The notes under the pieces were generated by a model. The model was given only the letters and a program-made list of their open reading frames with translations. It did no database searches and had not been told where the DNA came from. 64,000 nt of DNA from Symbiodinium natans (Eukaryota > Sar > Dinophyceae > Suessiales > Symbiodiniaceae), in contig CAJNDS010000558.1 in NCBI GenBank assembly GCA_905221605.1, forward strand, positions 376,001 to 440,000, in the 5' to 3' direction. The position numbers were made by a program, and so were the translations under genes. Within the stretch, counting starts at the first letter, position 1. Each line of letters starts with the position of its first letter. This document shows, one piece after another, positions 9,663 through 20,399 of the stretch.

Positions 9663-9748
9663 TTCTGCCCACAAAACCCTGAGCACTGGGGAGCCCAACT
9701 CCAGGAGCTCCTGTCGGCTCTTCTCCTCTTCCACAGTCGTGCTCAGGC
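9663..9748 (-). CDS. Exon island, coiled-coil-like
   Basis: Acceptor CCCTACACCAG, 28-codon frame beginning LSTTVEEEKSRQELLELGSP, and donor GAA|GTAGGGTTTAGGG. Both splice sites lie at the inner edges of the paired telomeric tracts. Glu/Leu-rich helix. One of the clearest single examples of the layout. Confidence 0.5.
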
Positions 9749-9751
9749 CTG

Positions 9752-9925
9752 GTGTAGGGTTTAGGGTTTAGGGTTTAGGGTTTAGGGTTTAGGGTTTAGG
9801 GTTTAGGGTTTAGGGTTTAGGGTTTGGGGTTTGCGGTTTAGGGTTTAGGGTTTAGGGTTTGGGGTTTAGGGCTTCGGGTGTCGGGTTTCGGCTTTACGGT
9901 TTAGGGTTCAGGGTTTAGGGTGTGT
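9752..9925. repeat. Long TTTAGGG tract
   Basis: About 23 units. Roughly the first twelve are perfect; later units vary (TTTGGGG, TTTGCGG, TTTCGGC). Confidence 0.95.
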
Positions 9926-10196
9926 GTATATATACAAAGACATAAATAGTTAATATGATATAGTTATTTTCTATGTGTGTGTATAACCCATAATCTCAAA
10001 GAGCAGGGTTTGTTATTTTGGTTTGGGGGTTAGGGGTTTAGGCTCAGGGCTTTCAGGGTTTGGGCTTTTCAGCGTTCGGGGTTTATAGAGTTTGGGGCTC
10101 AAGTTTTCATTGTTTTTAGGCAGTCAAGCCCTCTTCACAGGGGGGCGGGAGGGTCATCACGCACCGGGTGAGGAGGAACGGATGTTAACACATCCC

Positions 10197-10310
10197 CTAA
10201 GGGTCCATGTACGTTATTATTATATACTTGGGCCTTAAGGTACCTCCTATACAGGGACTTTAGGGCCCAAGTATATAATTATGAGGTACATGGACCCTTA
10301 GGGATCCACG
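10197..10310. mobile_element. Family-5 long-stem hairpin element
   Basis: The arms at about 10197-10247 and 10262-10310 are near-perfect inverted copies (CCCTAAGGGTCCATGTAC outermost, TATATACTTGGGCC inner) with a loop of about 15 bp. Related shorter copies lie at 57427 and 59042. Confidence 0.7.
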
Positions 10311-10499
10311 GATCTTGGAAGAATGTTGGATTCTTGGAGCCGAGGCGACATTGACATATTGAACACAAACAAGCCATGTCTATGTTGTCTGAAATCTGAG
10401 AGTGAAGATTGTCCGGGAGTAGTTGTGAGGAGATTTTTGACGCAAAGACTGCGAAATATTGAGCATACTGAGGGGAAATCCCACATTCCAAGAACCCAG

Positions 10500-10556
10500 C
10501 TGGCCAAGATTGCCTCGGAACTTCCCCTGCGTCTTGGACTTAGTGTTGGTACGGAC
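10500..10556 (-). CDS. Exon-like island
   Basis: Acceptor GTTGATAG, frame RTNTKSKTQGKFRGNLGQL, and donor G|GTTCTTGG. A basic peptide. The plus strand is also open across here, so the strand is uncertain. Confidence 0.25.
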
Positions 10557-10718
10557 CTATCAACGAACAGGTTCCCACGGCGTCCCCTTCTCAAACCTTA
10601 AGCCCGAAAAAGCCCTAAGCCCTAGAGACCCTAAAACCCTCAAGCCAGGGCCCAAAAGGCCCGAACGCCCCCACCTACAGCCTCCCCCTAAACCCTAAAC
10701 CCTAATTAACGCCTAAAC

Positions 10719-10819
10719 CCTCGGCCCCAAGAACAAGCCGAGGCCGCGTTTCAGGGTGAGCTCCTGCATGTCTGCGAGCGTCTTCAAGAACCTGAGCTTC
10801 CCCAACAGAGTGAGTTGTC
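10719..10819 (-). CDS. Exon island, Leu-rich
   Basis: Acceptor GGCAACAG, 33-codon frame QLTLLGKLRFLKTLADMQEL continuing TLKRGLGLFLGPR, and donor AGG|GTTTAGGCG at the telomeric tract. The Leu spacing recalls leucine-rich repeats but is too short to call. Confidence 0.45.
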
Positions 10820-11045
10820 CTGTTGCCGTTCAGCCCCGCAAGGTGGAGGGAGAAGGGGTTTGGGGTTTAGGGTTTAAGGTTTAGGGTTTAGGGTTAGGGC
10901 TTGTGGCCTTGCTCCCCTCTGGACCATGTAGGGTCTCCAACACTTAGGGGGTTGCGTCGTTTTGGAGGTCCTCTACATCTATAAGGAGAGTATGTGTTGG
11001 GCTTAGGGTCCAGGGTGTTTGGGGTTGGGGGGGGGGGGGTACACG

Positions 11046-11198
11046 TCAACCCTAAACCCTGAAACCCTGAAACCCTGAAACCCTGAAACCCTGAAACCCT
11101 GAAACCCTGAAATCCTGAAACCCTGAAACCCTGAAACCCTGAAACCCTGAAACCCTGAAACCCTGAAACCCTAAACCCTAAACCCTAAACCCTAACCC
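11046..11198. repeat. Variant array, 8-base CCCTGAAA units
   Basis: About 15 nearly identical CCCTGAAA units flanked on both sides by normal CCCTAAA. The unit is one base longer than the telomeric repeat and homogeneous. Confidence 0.9.
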
Positions 11199-11249
11199 CC
11201 TGAGGCATCCTGAGGCCCAGCTGGATCATCGCGGCCGGCCGGGACTCAC

Positions 11250-11298
11250 GATCTTGAAAGTTGCGGAGTTCCTGTTGCGTGGACTTCCCACAAGAGGA
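11250..11298 (-). CDS. Short exon-like island
   Basis: Acceptor GAACAACTCAG, frame SSCGKSTQQELRNFQD, and donor C|GTGAGTCCC, a strong canonical donor. Between CCCTAAA tracts on both sides. Short. Confidence 0.35.
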
Positions 11299-11332
11299 CT
11301 GAGTTGTTCCAAGTACGCCCGAAGACCTTTCA

Positions 11333-11388
11333 CCCTAAACCCTAAACCCTAAACCCTAAACCCTAAACCCTAAACCCTAAACCCTAAG
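11333..11388. repeat. CCCTAAA tract
   Basis: Seven to eight perfect units. Its partner TTTAGGG tract is at 11469-11517. Confidence 0.95.
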
Positions 11389-11651
11389 AGCAGGGGCTTC
11401 TGAAGACCTGAAAGCCCCTAAAACGCCAAGACCTTACAACCTAGGACCCAGAGCCCTTTTTCCCTTATAGGGGTTTAGGGTTTAGGGTTTAGGGTTTTAG
11501 GGTTTAGGGTTTAGAGTTCCCTTCTGAGCCTCTTAACACCAAAAAGGGCACCCTTTTCCATTCCTAGGTTACTCTTGGGTCTCGCAACCTCAAAAGCCTG
11601 GGACCTTTTAACCCCAAGCACGAAACCTGAAAGCAAAAAAACTATGTCCAC

Positions 11652-11868
11652 CCCTCCTGCACGATGCTGGGCACAGCTTTCATCTTTCGGCAGAGCCTTA
11701 GCGCGCGGAACTCTGAACCCCAAAGCCCCCCTAAAACCCAAAACCCCTAAGACCCTCAAACCTAAATCTCCAAACCCTAAACTCCCAATCCAGGAGTTTC
11801 CCCAAAGTAGCTGGCTGAACTTTCCTCTGCGTGTGCCGTAGTCGAACACAGGGGCGAGACATGTGCAG
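11652..11868 (-). CDS. Two in-phase exons, unknown protein
   Basis: Exon 11868-11783 follows CCCTCAG, reads LHMSRPCVRLRHTQRKVQPA and on, and ends in phase 2 at GA|GTTTAGGG. Exon 11712-11652 follows GGTTCAG, supplies one base and reads VPRAKALPKDESCAQHRAGG before GTGGAC. The intron of about 70 bp carries TTTAGGG-like sequence. The in-phase join supports the pair. Confidence 0.4.
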
Positions 11869-11924
11869 CTGAGGGTTGAAGGCAACGCCTAGCCCTCAGC
11901 TTATAACGCTGCTAATGCCGTAGA

Positions 11925-12182
11925 AGGAGCTTCATGGTACTTCGTAGCCCAATCATAGCTGTACTTAGAACCCAACTGTGAGCCTACTAGACTTAAGAGG
12001 CTTGTAAGTGGGTTAAAGCCACACTTGCCATGAATTAGGTTATGAAACTTGGCTGCACGTAGTAGGGTAGCTATAGATTAAACTTTCAGCTGCCTTATTA
12101 AGAAACCCAATAAACCCAAAAAGGCTAAGGATCTAAAGTTACAGTAAAGCACCACAAAGGAAATACCCCGAACCTCCAAGTA
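11925..12182. mobile_element. Family-1 TIR element carrying a 112-bp insert
   Basis: The ends GGAGCTTCATGGTACTT and GAACCTCCAAGTAG match family 1. Between TTATGAAAC and CCCCGAACC it contains a segment of about 112 bp (12047-12158) absent from other copies. A second copy of that segment lies at 24677-31884, where it is split by two insertions. Confidence 0.65.
12047..12158. repeat. Uninterrupted copy of a dispersed repeat (empty site)
   Basis: Runs from ACTTGGCTGCAC through CTATAGATTAAACTTT and GCTGCCTTATTAAGAAACCC to AAAGCACCACAAAG. It serves as the empty-site reference for the two insertions at 24711-25020 and 25041-31823. Confidence 0.8.
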
Positions 12183-12275
12183 GAGCCGATACACCGAAGC
12201 CCCAAATCCTTCAACCTCATAGCTTTCATGTCTGGGACCAGATGGCAGCCCCGCTCCAACCTAGGCCCTACACCC

Positions 12276-12395
12276 TCCTAAACCCTAAACCCTAAACCCT
12301 AAACCCTCAACCCTGAACCCTGAAACCTAAACCCTGAAACCTAAACCCTAAAACCCTAAACCCTCAAACCCTAAACCCTCAAACCCCAAACCCTA
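12276..12395. repeat. CCCTAAA tract, variable
   Basis: About 16 units with CCCTCAA and CCCTGAA variants, ending in a poly-G block (12404-12428). Confidence 0.85.
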
Positions 12396-12660
12396 TGTTG
12401 CGGGGCCGGGGGGGGGGGGGGGGGGGGGTGTTTTGAACCCCTACACCTGCAAGCGCGCCTTCACTCCGAAACTCCAAACCCCAAAAACTGCACCCTAAAC
12501 CCCAGACCCTAAACTTTAGGGTTTAGGGTTTAGGGTTTGGGGTTTAGGGTTTAGGGTTTAGGAATTTAGGGTTTAGGAATTTAGGGCTTAAGGGCTTAGG
12601 GACTTAAGAGCTTCAGGGCTTCTAGGTTTTAGGGTGTTCGGGGCCCTCTAAACCCCATAC

Positions 12661-12747
12661 CCCTGCACTCCCATGGCTAACTCCGTATGGCCCTGAGCGC
12701 TGCACTCCAGGGTATTCTTCTGCAGAGACTTCACATCCTTTCGTGGG
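12661..12747 (-). CDS. Exon-like island
   Basis: Acceptor GCGTCCTGCAG, 28-codon frame PRKDVKSLQKNTLECSAQGH then TELAMGVQ, and donor GG|GTATGGGGTTTAG. Good acceptor. No family recognised. Confidence 0.4.
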
Positions 12748-13019
12748 CTGCAGGACGCGGCATGCAGTAGGGCTCGGGGCTTGGAGCTTCGATTTTGGAA
12801 AAGAAGACTATGCCCGGGCCTTTTGGGTTTTAGGGTTGTGGGTTTGGGGTTTTGGGGTTTAGGGCTTGGGGTGTATGTTCCGGTAGCCCGAAATGTAAGC
12901 CCTGATGAGCTCCGGCTTTCGAGTGTAGGTTGTACTGCCCCATGCAAACAAAAAAACGCCCTTGATGACAGCAGCAGTACCAATAAGCAGCAACGACAGC
13001 AACGATGAATTAATCACTA

Positions 13020-13130
13020 GACCGAAGACTAGCCCAGGTAGAAATAGGGTTCCCTCTTTGCTTTAAAGGGGACTACAAGGGAACCTAAACCCTGAAAAGG
13101 GGAATAAGGGCCTTCTCTAAGGCCTCGATC
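13020..13130. mobile_element. Family-3 short TIR element
   Basis: Shares TTTAAAGGGGACTACAAGGG and AACCTAAACCCTGAAAA with the other family-3 copies (4700, 7612, 34366, 40627, 41387). Confidence 0.6.
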
Positions 13131-13865
13131 ATAAGGCGAATAAGAAGACTCTCCCAAGCATCCTGATAAGCCTGGGGTGAGGGGCGTAGGCATTACCCCC
13201 ATGCACACAAGCTGGTCACACCATTGTAGGCATTACAGCGCCAGGTTTCCGTCAGATTGGATACATCCTCCAGCTCACGGCTTCTACGCTTCGCACCGAC
13301 CTCTGCGCTCTTCAGTGATTCTGTGCCTGTTGATCAAGAGCTCGCAGACCTCCTCAGAGGTCTGCACGGTGCGAACCTTCGGCTCCTTCATGCGTCGAAC
13401 GGCCAAGTCTCCCGTGGTGGTGGCACTCGCGGCCCGAAACCAAGGGCGGTGGGCCGGAAAAAAAAAAAAAGGCCTGCTGAGTCCCAACACCTAAGTCCCA
13501 ATAACCCTAGACCCTTAGTCTACAGGGTTTAAACCGAACCAACTCAACTGTCTGGGTTCAGGCTGCAAGGATCTTTTGCTCGGGACATCGCCTAGCGGCC
13601 ACTCAGTTCCTGACGCCCAGTTTTACGGGTGCTGGCTGAAACCGCCGGACTTTGGGCTCAGACGAAGCAACGCCCCACGAAAGGTTCGTGTCAAAGGCCC
13701 TGTTACTTGGACAAACCAAGGTACTTGGGGCTTAGGCTGTAGGGCTACTTCCAAAGAAAGTACATAGACATCGCCCTGCCTGGCGCGGGCGTTGGGCCTT
13801 GAATTCCGATAAAACCCCCCACAGAAGCCCTAAGCCCCAAACCCGAAACCCTAAGCCGCCCTAAG

Positions 13866-13957
13866 CCCTGAGCCCTAAACCCTAAACCCTAAACCCTAAA
13901 CCCTAAACCCTAAACCCTAAACCCTAAACCCTAAACCCTAAACCCTAAACCCTAAAC
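13866..13957. repeat. CCCTAAA array
   Basis: Twelve to thirteen units, perfect except at the left edge. Partner of the TTTAGGG run at 14073-14112. Confidence 0.95.
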
Positions 13958-14033
13958 CCGAAGCAGCCCTTCCCTCTTCTGGCTCCTCGCGCATCTCCTC
14001 TGTGTCTTCGTTGTGGCTGTAGCCTGTCGCCAG
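13958..14033 (-). CDS. Exon island, acidic
   Basis: Acceptor GACTTCTTGCAG, 25-codon frame LATGYSHNEDTEEMREEPEE then GRAAS, and donor CGG|GTTTAGGG directly at the telomeric array. The upstream intron contains family-1 sequence (AACCTCCAAGTAG) and TTTAGGG units. Confidence 0.5.
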
Positions 14034-14057
14034 CTGCAAGAAGTCAACCCGAGGCAC

Positions 14058-14225
14058 TACTTGGAGGTTCAGGGTTTAGGGTTTAGGGTTTAGGGTTTAG
14101 GGTTCAGGGTCCAGGGTATATTAGCAACTGTACTTAGAACCCAATTCTATCCCTTAAGGGGCTTAGAAGTGGGTTATAGGTACAGTTATAGTTGGGTTAC
14201 TATAAGTACCATGAAGCAGCTTCAA
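14058..14225. mobile_element. Family-1 element with left arm replaced by telomeric repeats
   Basis: The left end CTTGGAGGTTCAGGG runs straight into four TTTAGGG units. Family-1 interior and right end follow (AACTGTACTTAGAACCC .. TTGGGTTACTATAAGTACCATGAAG). Confidence 0.6.
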
Positions 14226-14635
14226 CCAGTTTTTGAAGAAGTACGTCAACCTTACTTCGCACTCCATACTAATGTAGGGTTTAAGATGATTCTCGTGCTG
14301 GGGTTCCCTTTTTGCTTTACCTTAATAGGGTTTAGGGTTTGGGGGGGGTACTGGGAATGATGGCGTGCCAACTTCTTGGAGAATACTATCAGAAGACAAC
14401 AGAAGTCTCTGTCACAAGCAGATTCGCCCACGGCAAGGGCCGACAAAGTCTGTTCCTAAACTCCCGGTGTGCTATAAGGGCCGGAATGATTATTTAGAAT
14501 TCCCTTTTGGCCCCCTTAAAAGCCCTATACTCCAACCGTTAAGGCCCCTATTTTATCGAGCCTTGATTACAATTGGGGTCCGTCGTCGCAATGGAATCCC
14601 CCTGAGCCCTAAACTCAACCTTAAACCCTAGAACT

Positions 14636-14735
14636 TGGGAGGTTCCTGCTTACACTAACAGTCCTATGTAGGGATTATAATGGGGGGAGGGGGTACTATG
14701 GTCCCTATTAGGCACTGTTTGTATAATTAAGGGGG
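14636..14735. mobile_element. Family-2 TIR element, degenerate
   Basis: Contains TACACTAACAGTCC, TAGGGATTATAATGGGG and GTACTATGGTCCCTATTA, all family-2 features. The ends are eroded. Confidence 0.5.
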
Positions 14736-15672
14736 CACATAGAACAGTGATTCCCACAACACCGAACCGCAGACCGGCGTCCAGCCTCAGCCTGTCCCCA
14801 AACCTGAGGCACCAAACCCTCAGACAATGCAGCCATCGGAAGCCTGAGCCTAAACCTCTAAACCTCGCGCCCCGCATACACCCCTACATGTGTTGGACAT
14901 AAGGCATAATACTAAAATCAGCACCCCACAAGGACCCAATACCTGCATCCCGAACATGAGCTACCCCTGCATCTTCGCTTTTCACCACTTCACCCGACGC
15001 CAAACTTCGCAGCGTGCGGAGGAGGTCAGGCCCGCCGTCCACCGGGCCTTTGGTGGAGGGGTGGCAGTGTTGAGGGCTTAGGGTTTGAAGGAGCTGGGGT
15101 TTAGGGTATAGGCTTTAAGGTTTGGGATCTCCAAGATAACCCCGAAGCCGAAACAACAGCCACCGACCGCGCATGTCTCAGGCACCCAGTCGGACTTAAA
15201 TCTGACCTTTGAACCTGAAATCACAAGAGCAAGATGTGCGCACACTACGCGAACTTGTGCATCCTAGAATCTAAACCCTAAAACCCAAAACCCAAAACCC
15301 AAAACCCAAAACCCTAAACCCCATCTCCAAGATGCGAAGCCCCATACCCAGATCCCACCATCCTCACGCGCAAGAAACCCGAAACACCTTCAGGTGCGAA
15401 ATCAAGTGGGTGTAAGGTTGTATAGTAGCCCTCAAACACTATAAGGCCTAAGCCGAAGGCCCTTCAAAATACCCCCAAAAAACCCTAAAAACTTCCCAAC
15501 CCCCCCCCCCCCTAGATCCCGAAAAACTACGCGCGAATGCTTCACCCCAAAAAAACCTGCAAGAAAACCCCCGAAACTCTAAACCCCTTGCAGGTCAGGG
15601 GGGCAGGAGCCGCGCCCGCACGGTTCCTGCAGCTGTTCCGCCCTGTAGCGAATCCTCAGTGGGTTTGGAGTC

Positions 15673-15798
15673 AGGGTTTCGGGGTTTAGGGTTTATAGGG
15701 TTTATAGGGTTTATAGGGTTTATAGGGTTTATAGGGTTTATAGAGTTTATAGGGTTTATAGGGTTTATAGGGTTTGTAGGGTTTAGGGTTTAGGGTTC
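15673..15798. repeat. Variant array, 10-base GGGTTTATAG units
   Basis: About ten units of GGGTTTATAG flanked by ordinary GGGTTTA units. Looks like a telomeric unit extended by ATAG and then amplified. Confidence 0.9.
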
Positions 15799-16589
15799 TA
15801 AGTTCAGGGTCTAGGCGGGTGTAGCTCTAAGGGCTGGAACCCTGTTTCAAGGGAATCTGCGAACTACTGGGCATCCTATCAAGTTGTAGGGGATTTCAAG
15901 TGATTTCTGGTGCTAGCCTCCCTAAACCCTACAAGCATACATATACATCCATATATACGGTCGCCCCTCCACCCCCAGCCCAATGGACCAACCTCGAATA
16001 TCTAGCAGCTATAGGCTTTTGGACACTACATGTTCTGATGGTTTCCTGTGTTTAAATTAACATTACCGACGATGTAACCAAAACCAATGTGACCTTTTAA
16101 TATGTGCTAAGCCTGGCCCAAAAGTGAGACAAAACAGCAGACATTTAGCAAATGGTCAAAATTTGTGCCTTTGTTGGCCAAGCTAGCAATTGTAGTGGTG
16201 TTGGGAATCGTGGCTTGGTAACCACCGTCACCATCGCGGCAGGACACGATTGCCTCCTCCAGGCTGCCTCCCGAACTGGAAGAGAATCAGGAAACAGCGA
16301 CAGCCTCCACGCACACCCGACACAGACAAACACAACCCGACGCAGCTCCCCGGACGTGTGGGGCCGGGCATCTCGGCGAGTCGTCCACCATCCATAGAGC
16401 TACTTCCAAATTTGTGTGCATGCGCGTGTGGGCCGTGTGGGGGGCGGCGCAGATACCTAGCTGCTGGCGTTGCTGGCATCGCGGTGGGTCATACTACATG
16501 AATAGTTATTGCGTTGATATACGCAGGGCGCGTTTATGTGCGCTACGCCGCTACGAGAAATCACACACTCACACAAAAATGGAACATGT

Positions 16590-16760
16590 AGCACACACAC
16601 ACACATACCCACCCACCCACCCACCCACCCACCAACCCACCCACCCACCAACCCACCCACCCACGCACCCGCCCACGCACGCACGCACGCACGCACGCAC
16701 GCACACACGCACTCACGCACGCACTCACGCACGCACTCACGCACGCACGCACGCACGGCT
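16590..16760. repeat. CCCA/CACG low-complexity tract
   Basis: (CCCA)n followed by (CACG)n and CACTCACG units. It opens long frames on both strands that are artefacts of the repeat. Confidence 0.9.
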
Positions 16761-16942
16761 TCCAAAATTTTGTGTGTGCGCCTGGGACATACTTAGCTGC
16801 TTGCAGGGGGGAGATACTTAGCTCCCGTCTTGCGTGTGCATCTCATCCTTGTCGCTGGTCGACGCTCTGTGTTGATACTAGATACACAAGATGCTTTCAT
16901 TTGCGCTACAAGACAGCACACATAGTATATTTTACCAGGACA

Positions 16943-17260
16943 TTCAAAACAACATGCAGCGCACATCGTGCCACCAGAAACGAGACAACATCCGGTTCAC
17001 CAAATGACCCAGGACGCCGAAAGGAAGGAAGTGCCCACCGCTCTAGGGGAAATCGCACAACTGCCACTCGCGGATAATTCTCCTGACTCCTGGTTCACCG
17101 TAATTATGGCCCAGGACCTGCAGAACAACGTGCTGCGCACACCGTGCAAAAGAAACGAAACAGCCTCCTGGTTCACAACATGACCCAGGACACCCAAAGC
17201 AAGGCACCTGGCGTTCGGAAAGCGAAGCGCGTGGTGCTGTAGAAAAAATCGCACGCTCAC
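16943..17260. repeat. Diverged tandem duplication, about 170 bp
   Basis: Segments starting near 16943 and 17111 share CAACGTGCTGCGCACACCGT-like, GTTCACAACATGACCCAGGA-like and AATCGCAC motifs in the same order. They are diverged direct repeats downstream, on the minus strand, of the kinase exons. Confidence 0.55.
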
Positions 17261-17281
17261 GATTCGCACAATGCATGCTCA

Positions 17282-17410
17282 ACCGGTGGCGCCTCCCTCG
17301 CACAACTCCATGACGATGCCATCCTCGGTGGAGAGTACAGCGAGGAGCCGGACCCGGTGAGGGTGCGCCAACCCGATCATGGACTTTTCCTTCAAAGGGC
17401 ATTCCAGCAA
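17282..17410 (-). CDS. Protein kinase N-lobe fragment (alphaC to hinge)
   Basis: The frame reads LLECPLKEKSMIGLAHPHRV then RLLAVLSTEDGIVMELCEGG before a TGA at 17279-17281. The pattern HPxxVRLLAV followed by GxVMELCEGG is the alphaC-beta4-beta5-hinge signature of Ser/Thr and tyrosine-kinase-like kinases. A GT lies in the last codons (ACCG|GTTGAG), so it may splice on. The P-loop and lysine exons lie just upstream on the same strand. The frame relation to exon 17491-17434 requires a one-base shift, so this may be a pseudogene, or a small intron is missed. Confidence 0.55.
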
Positions 17411-17433
17411 GGTCCAAACCCAGTTGTGCAGCG

Positions 17434-17590
17434 GAAACGGTCCTTGTCCAGCTGGCCGGTCCACGGCACTTTGGCCAGCTTCCGTGCCGCCCTGCAACAA
17501 TTGTTAAAGGCATCCTCTCCTTTTGTGACTAGGGGTTTACACTTGCCTCTCGCCCTCGTACTCACCAACGATCACAACGGCGAATGCTCC
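17434..17590 (-). CDS. Protein kinase N-lobe, P-loop and lysine exons
   Basis: Exon 17590-17547 (44 bp) follows CTTTCTTCTGCCAG and reads GAFAVVIVGEYEGE plus two bases: the glycine-loop strand (GAFAVVxxGxYxG). The 55-bp intron 17546-17492 starts GCAAGT and ends TTGTTGCAG. The next exon adds one base and reads AARKLAKVPWTGQLDKDRF, where AARK matches the beta3 VAxK position and keeps the lysine. The GC-AG class, phase and motif spacing agree. The upstream GxG must lie on an exon that I did not find. Catalytic-loop exons were not seen. Confidence 0.55.
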
Positions 17591-17699
17591 CTGGCAGAAG
17601 AAAGGGAAGGCCTGAGCTCGCTGAAAGCAGCCAGGCACAGGCCTTGCCAAGGATCTGGGCCATTGCGCAAAAGCGAAGCAGAGCGGAAGCGCTGAAGGC

Positions 17700-18230
17700 G
17701 AGAAATGTCACTTGAGCACACAAGGCAGCGGCTCCATTTAAGGGCCGTCAAGCACAGAAGCCTCACGTTTGATGGAAGTCACTGCTCCGTGAACAGTTCT
17801 CGGGATGCCATCAAACAAGTGATGCTGCTGAGACTCCTCCACGACCCTTCTCTGCCGTCCTGAAACAATTCGCAAACACTATGGGATAAATAACCGAATA
17901 CATAATTGTGGAGATGAAGGTATACCGGCATGAATTTGTGAACAATCTAAACTGTGAATACTAGATAAAACATATAACTATCAAGCATAAGAATAAAGAT
18001 TAAAAACGACAAAACATCATTGTACGAAAAACCGAAGGCATGGGATTTCATATTCTGACCCGGAATATCGATTCCAAATAAAGAATACCAACTACGCTCC
18101 AAAATAGTAGACTATCTCATAGCAGAAATGTATGTAAATTAAACATTGAACCCTAACAAAGAATTTCTGTCGTATAGAGAGATTAACGTAGTTTAAAAAC
18201 AAACAAAGACTAATCTCTCGTAAAGGTCTC
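17700..18230. other. AT-rich stretch, nothing recognised
   Basis: After about 17860 the sequence becomes AT-rich with many stops in all frames and no telomeric repeats. Probably intergenic or a long intron. Confidence 0.5.
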
Positions 18231-19239
18231 CTAGCCCCGCCCCCCCTCGATCCCAGGAAGCAGATCAATCCACCTCAAATTACAAACCAATGTGCGAAAA
18301 TGCGATTGAGATTTTCGAAGCTCAGGACATTGGATTCGGGCGTCAGACAAAGCCCTGCCGTGATCTAAAGATCCCGCCCACCGTGGCTCGAGCATGCTGC
18401 CACTCGCTTTTCTGGCACAGGAAGTGTTCCTTCCTCCTCTTGGCAATACAAATGAGCACGCCGCTGACATGTCGAAGGTTAACAGGAAGACCAGAACGAA
18501 GAAGCACCGAGACGCACTAATAATGGCCAGAACCTTCTTCGTTCCCGCACTACGTGCCAGGAGAAGCTGTTGGGTAGAAAAACGCGGCAAGCAGGTTAGA
18601 CGCCACCAGCATCCTTTCATGACACATGGTTTTTGTGCTTTGCTGGCACCACTGAGGGCCGTGGTATCTATGGAAGCAACGACACACTGTCGGAAAAGGA
18701 CTGCAAGCACGACCAAACTCCGCACCCTACGCCCCAAACCTCTTCCACCACGCAGACGGGCACTGCACGTATGCACGCTTTTTCTCCCGCAAGTTAATCA
18801 CCAGAATCTGGCCGGTCGCCAGCACTTTGCCGGTGTCGGAACTCCTGCTTCATCGAAGAGCGCGCGCTGAAGCACGAGGTCTACACAACAGCCTCTGTTT
18901 CGGTATACTGGAGTTTCTAGAAGGCTATAGATGGGTCCTTGCCCTTCTCGAAGAAGCCCTCGTCGGACCACAGAGGCCAGCAGTTCCTCCATTCCTCATG
19001 CCTGCATGCAGGATGTAGCATGAAGCTAAGCTCCGTTGCCAGGAAGCCACAGAAACAAGGTGCTTGGAAACACAAGCCAGCGCAAGAATCTGGTACTGGA
19101 GAATCTCCATCAAACTCAATGTTACAGCTGCAGCCCAGAAAACGAATAAGATTATCACGAGGACTATTCTGAACATCAAGCAAAGCCAAGCAGCACTTCA
19201 AAGCCACCCAAATCGGGACACAAGCGATGTTTCAGCACC

Positions 19240-20157
19240 TCAGCTCAACTCTGGCAGGACACAAGTGGTCCATTCCTCAAGGATCCCTTCATGGCCGGAC
19301 ACTTTGAACCCCTGAGCCAGAAAAAAAGGAGACATGGAGGAAAGTGCAAAGACATGGTAGCAAGAGTGGCAACGCAGAAACGGCATGTATTTTACACAAA
19401 CAGCTGAAGTGCCCCGCTCAGCGACCGTCCGCAGGAGCCCCGTGCGGATGTCACCATACTGCTCTTTCAAACATTGCGGCAACTCACCCCAGCGGTGCAT
19501 GGGGAAGTCTTGGTTGGCCTTTAGAGAATGCCACCAGCACCTGCGATCGCTAGTGTTGGTTGCACTGTCTGGCTTCTTCCAGAAGCCGTTACACATGAGT
19601 GTAAGGCGGCCTCTGTACCGGCCGCTGGCCATTATGTAAGGGCTGAGCGCAAGTGAGCACTCCTGACATCGCCCCCATTTGAAAAGCCGAAGTGGCTTTT
19701 CAGTAGATGTCGAGCTGCAAGTTCGGGCCCGCTTGCTTGCTGGAGTGTGGATGGCAGCTTCGGAGGAGGAAGCAACAGGACTAGAGGCCAAGGGACTTGA
19801 CACAAGCTCAGCCGAAGTGAAAGTAGCACGCTCTGACATCTCTGGAACCTGATGAGAATCAGCAAATCCCGAAAACTAGTTAAATTCTGCTATACACTAG
19901 AAGTCTCATTCCTAAAGGTTCACAGACACACGTGAAAAAGTAGACTTATGTGAACAAGCAACAGTAGAAGTCTCGGAGAAACTAGCAATGGGGTCATCGG
20001 AGTCTGTGTCTGACACTTCCAGGACTTCTCGCTGTTTCGAAACTCCCAAAGCCACTGCGACACGTCGCTGCCGAAACCACCAGTTCTTCCACTCCTCAGG
20101 GCAGAAGGAAATGGCACAGAGCAGCACATGAATGCACTGGTAGCATGGACGATATCA
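19240..20157 (-). CDS. Two-exon model with Cys/Trp-rich domain
   Basis: A candidate exon of about 20157-19930 includes CPEEWKNWWFRQRRVAVALG and an acidic DTDSDD stretch. An intron of 81 bp (GT 19929, AG 19849, phase 0) or 90 bp (GT 19931, AG 19842, phase 1) joins it in frame to 19848-19240. The second exon is Ser-rich, then carries RCQECSLALSPYIMASGRYR, later CNGFW, RRCWWH and CHSCYH. The CxxC and later C/H pairs suggest a zinc-binding fold, loosely like GRF-type zinc fingers, but the spacing is unusual. It ends at a stop after LPELS. Confidence 0.45.
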
Positions 20158-20399
20158 TCATTCGGCCATGGCTACATTAGTGACATGACTGCACTGAGAA
20201 AGAGTCAGAACATGTGCAAGTTGTCCCCTGCATGCCTGTGTTCGTGGAGAGTCGTCGTGACGAACAGGGCTGCGAGGTGAGCCCAACTGGAGGAAACCAA
20301 GGTCAGCATCCATGGCTGACATAAAGAACCGAAGTTCTTCGAAACCCCCCAAGCCCAGCCCGGGAACAGGAAGAGCTAAACTTGAAACTTTCGGTATAC

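Noticed and set aside
11387-11468. Exon between the paired tracts at 11388 and 11469
   Set aside because: The core resembles a fragment of a family-3 element (GGACCCAGAGCCC) and has a stop before any donor.
16457-16796. Histidine/threonine- and cysteine-rich frames
   Set aside because: Direct products of the CCCA/CACG low-complexity tract, open in most frames.
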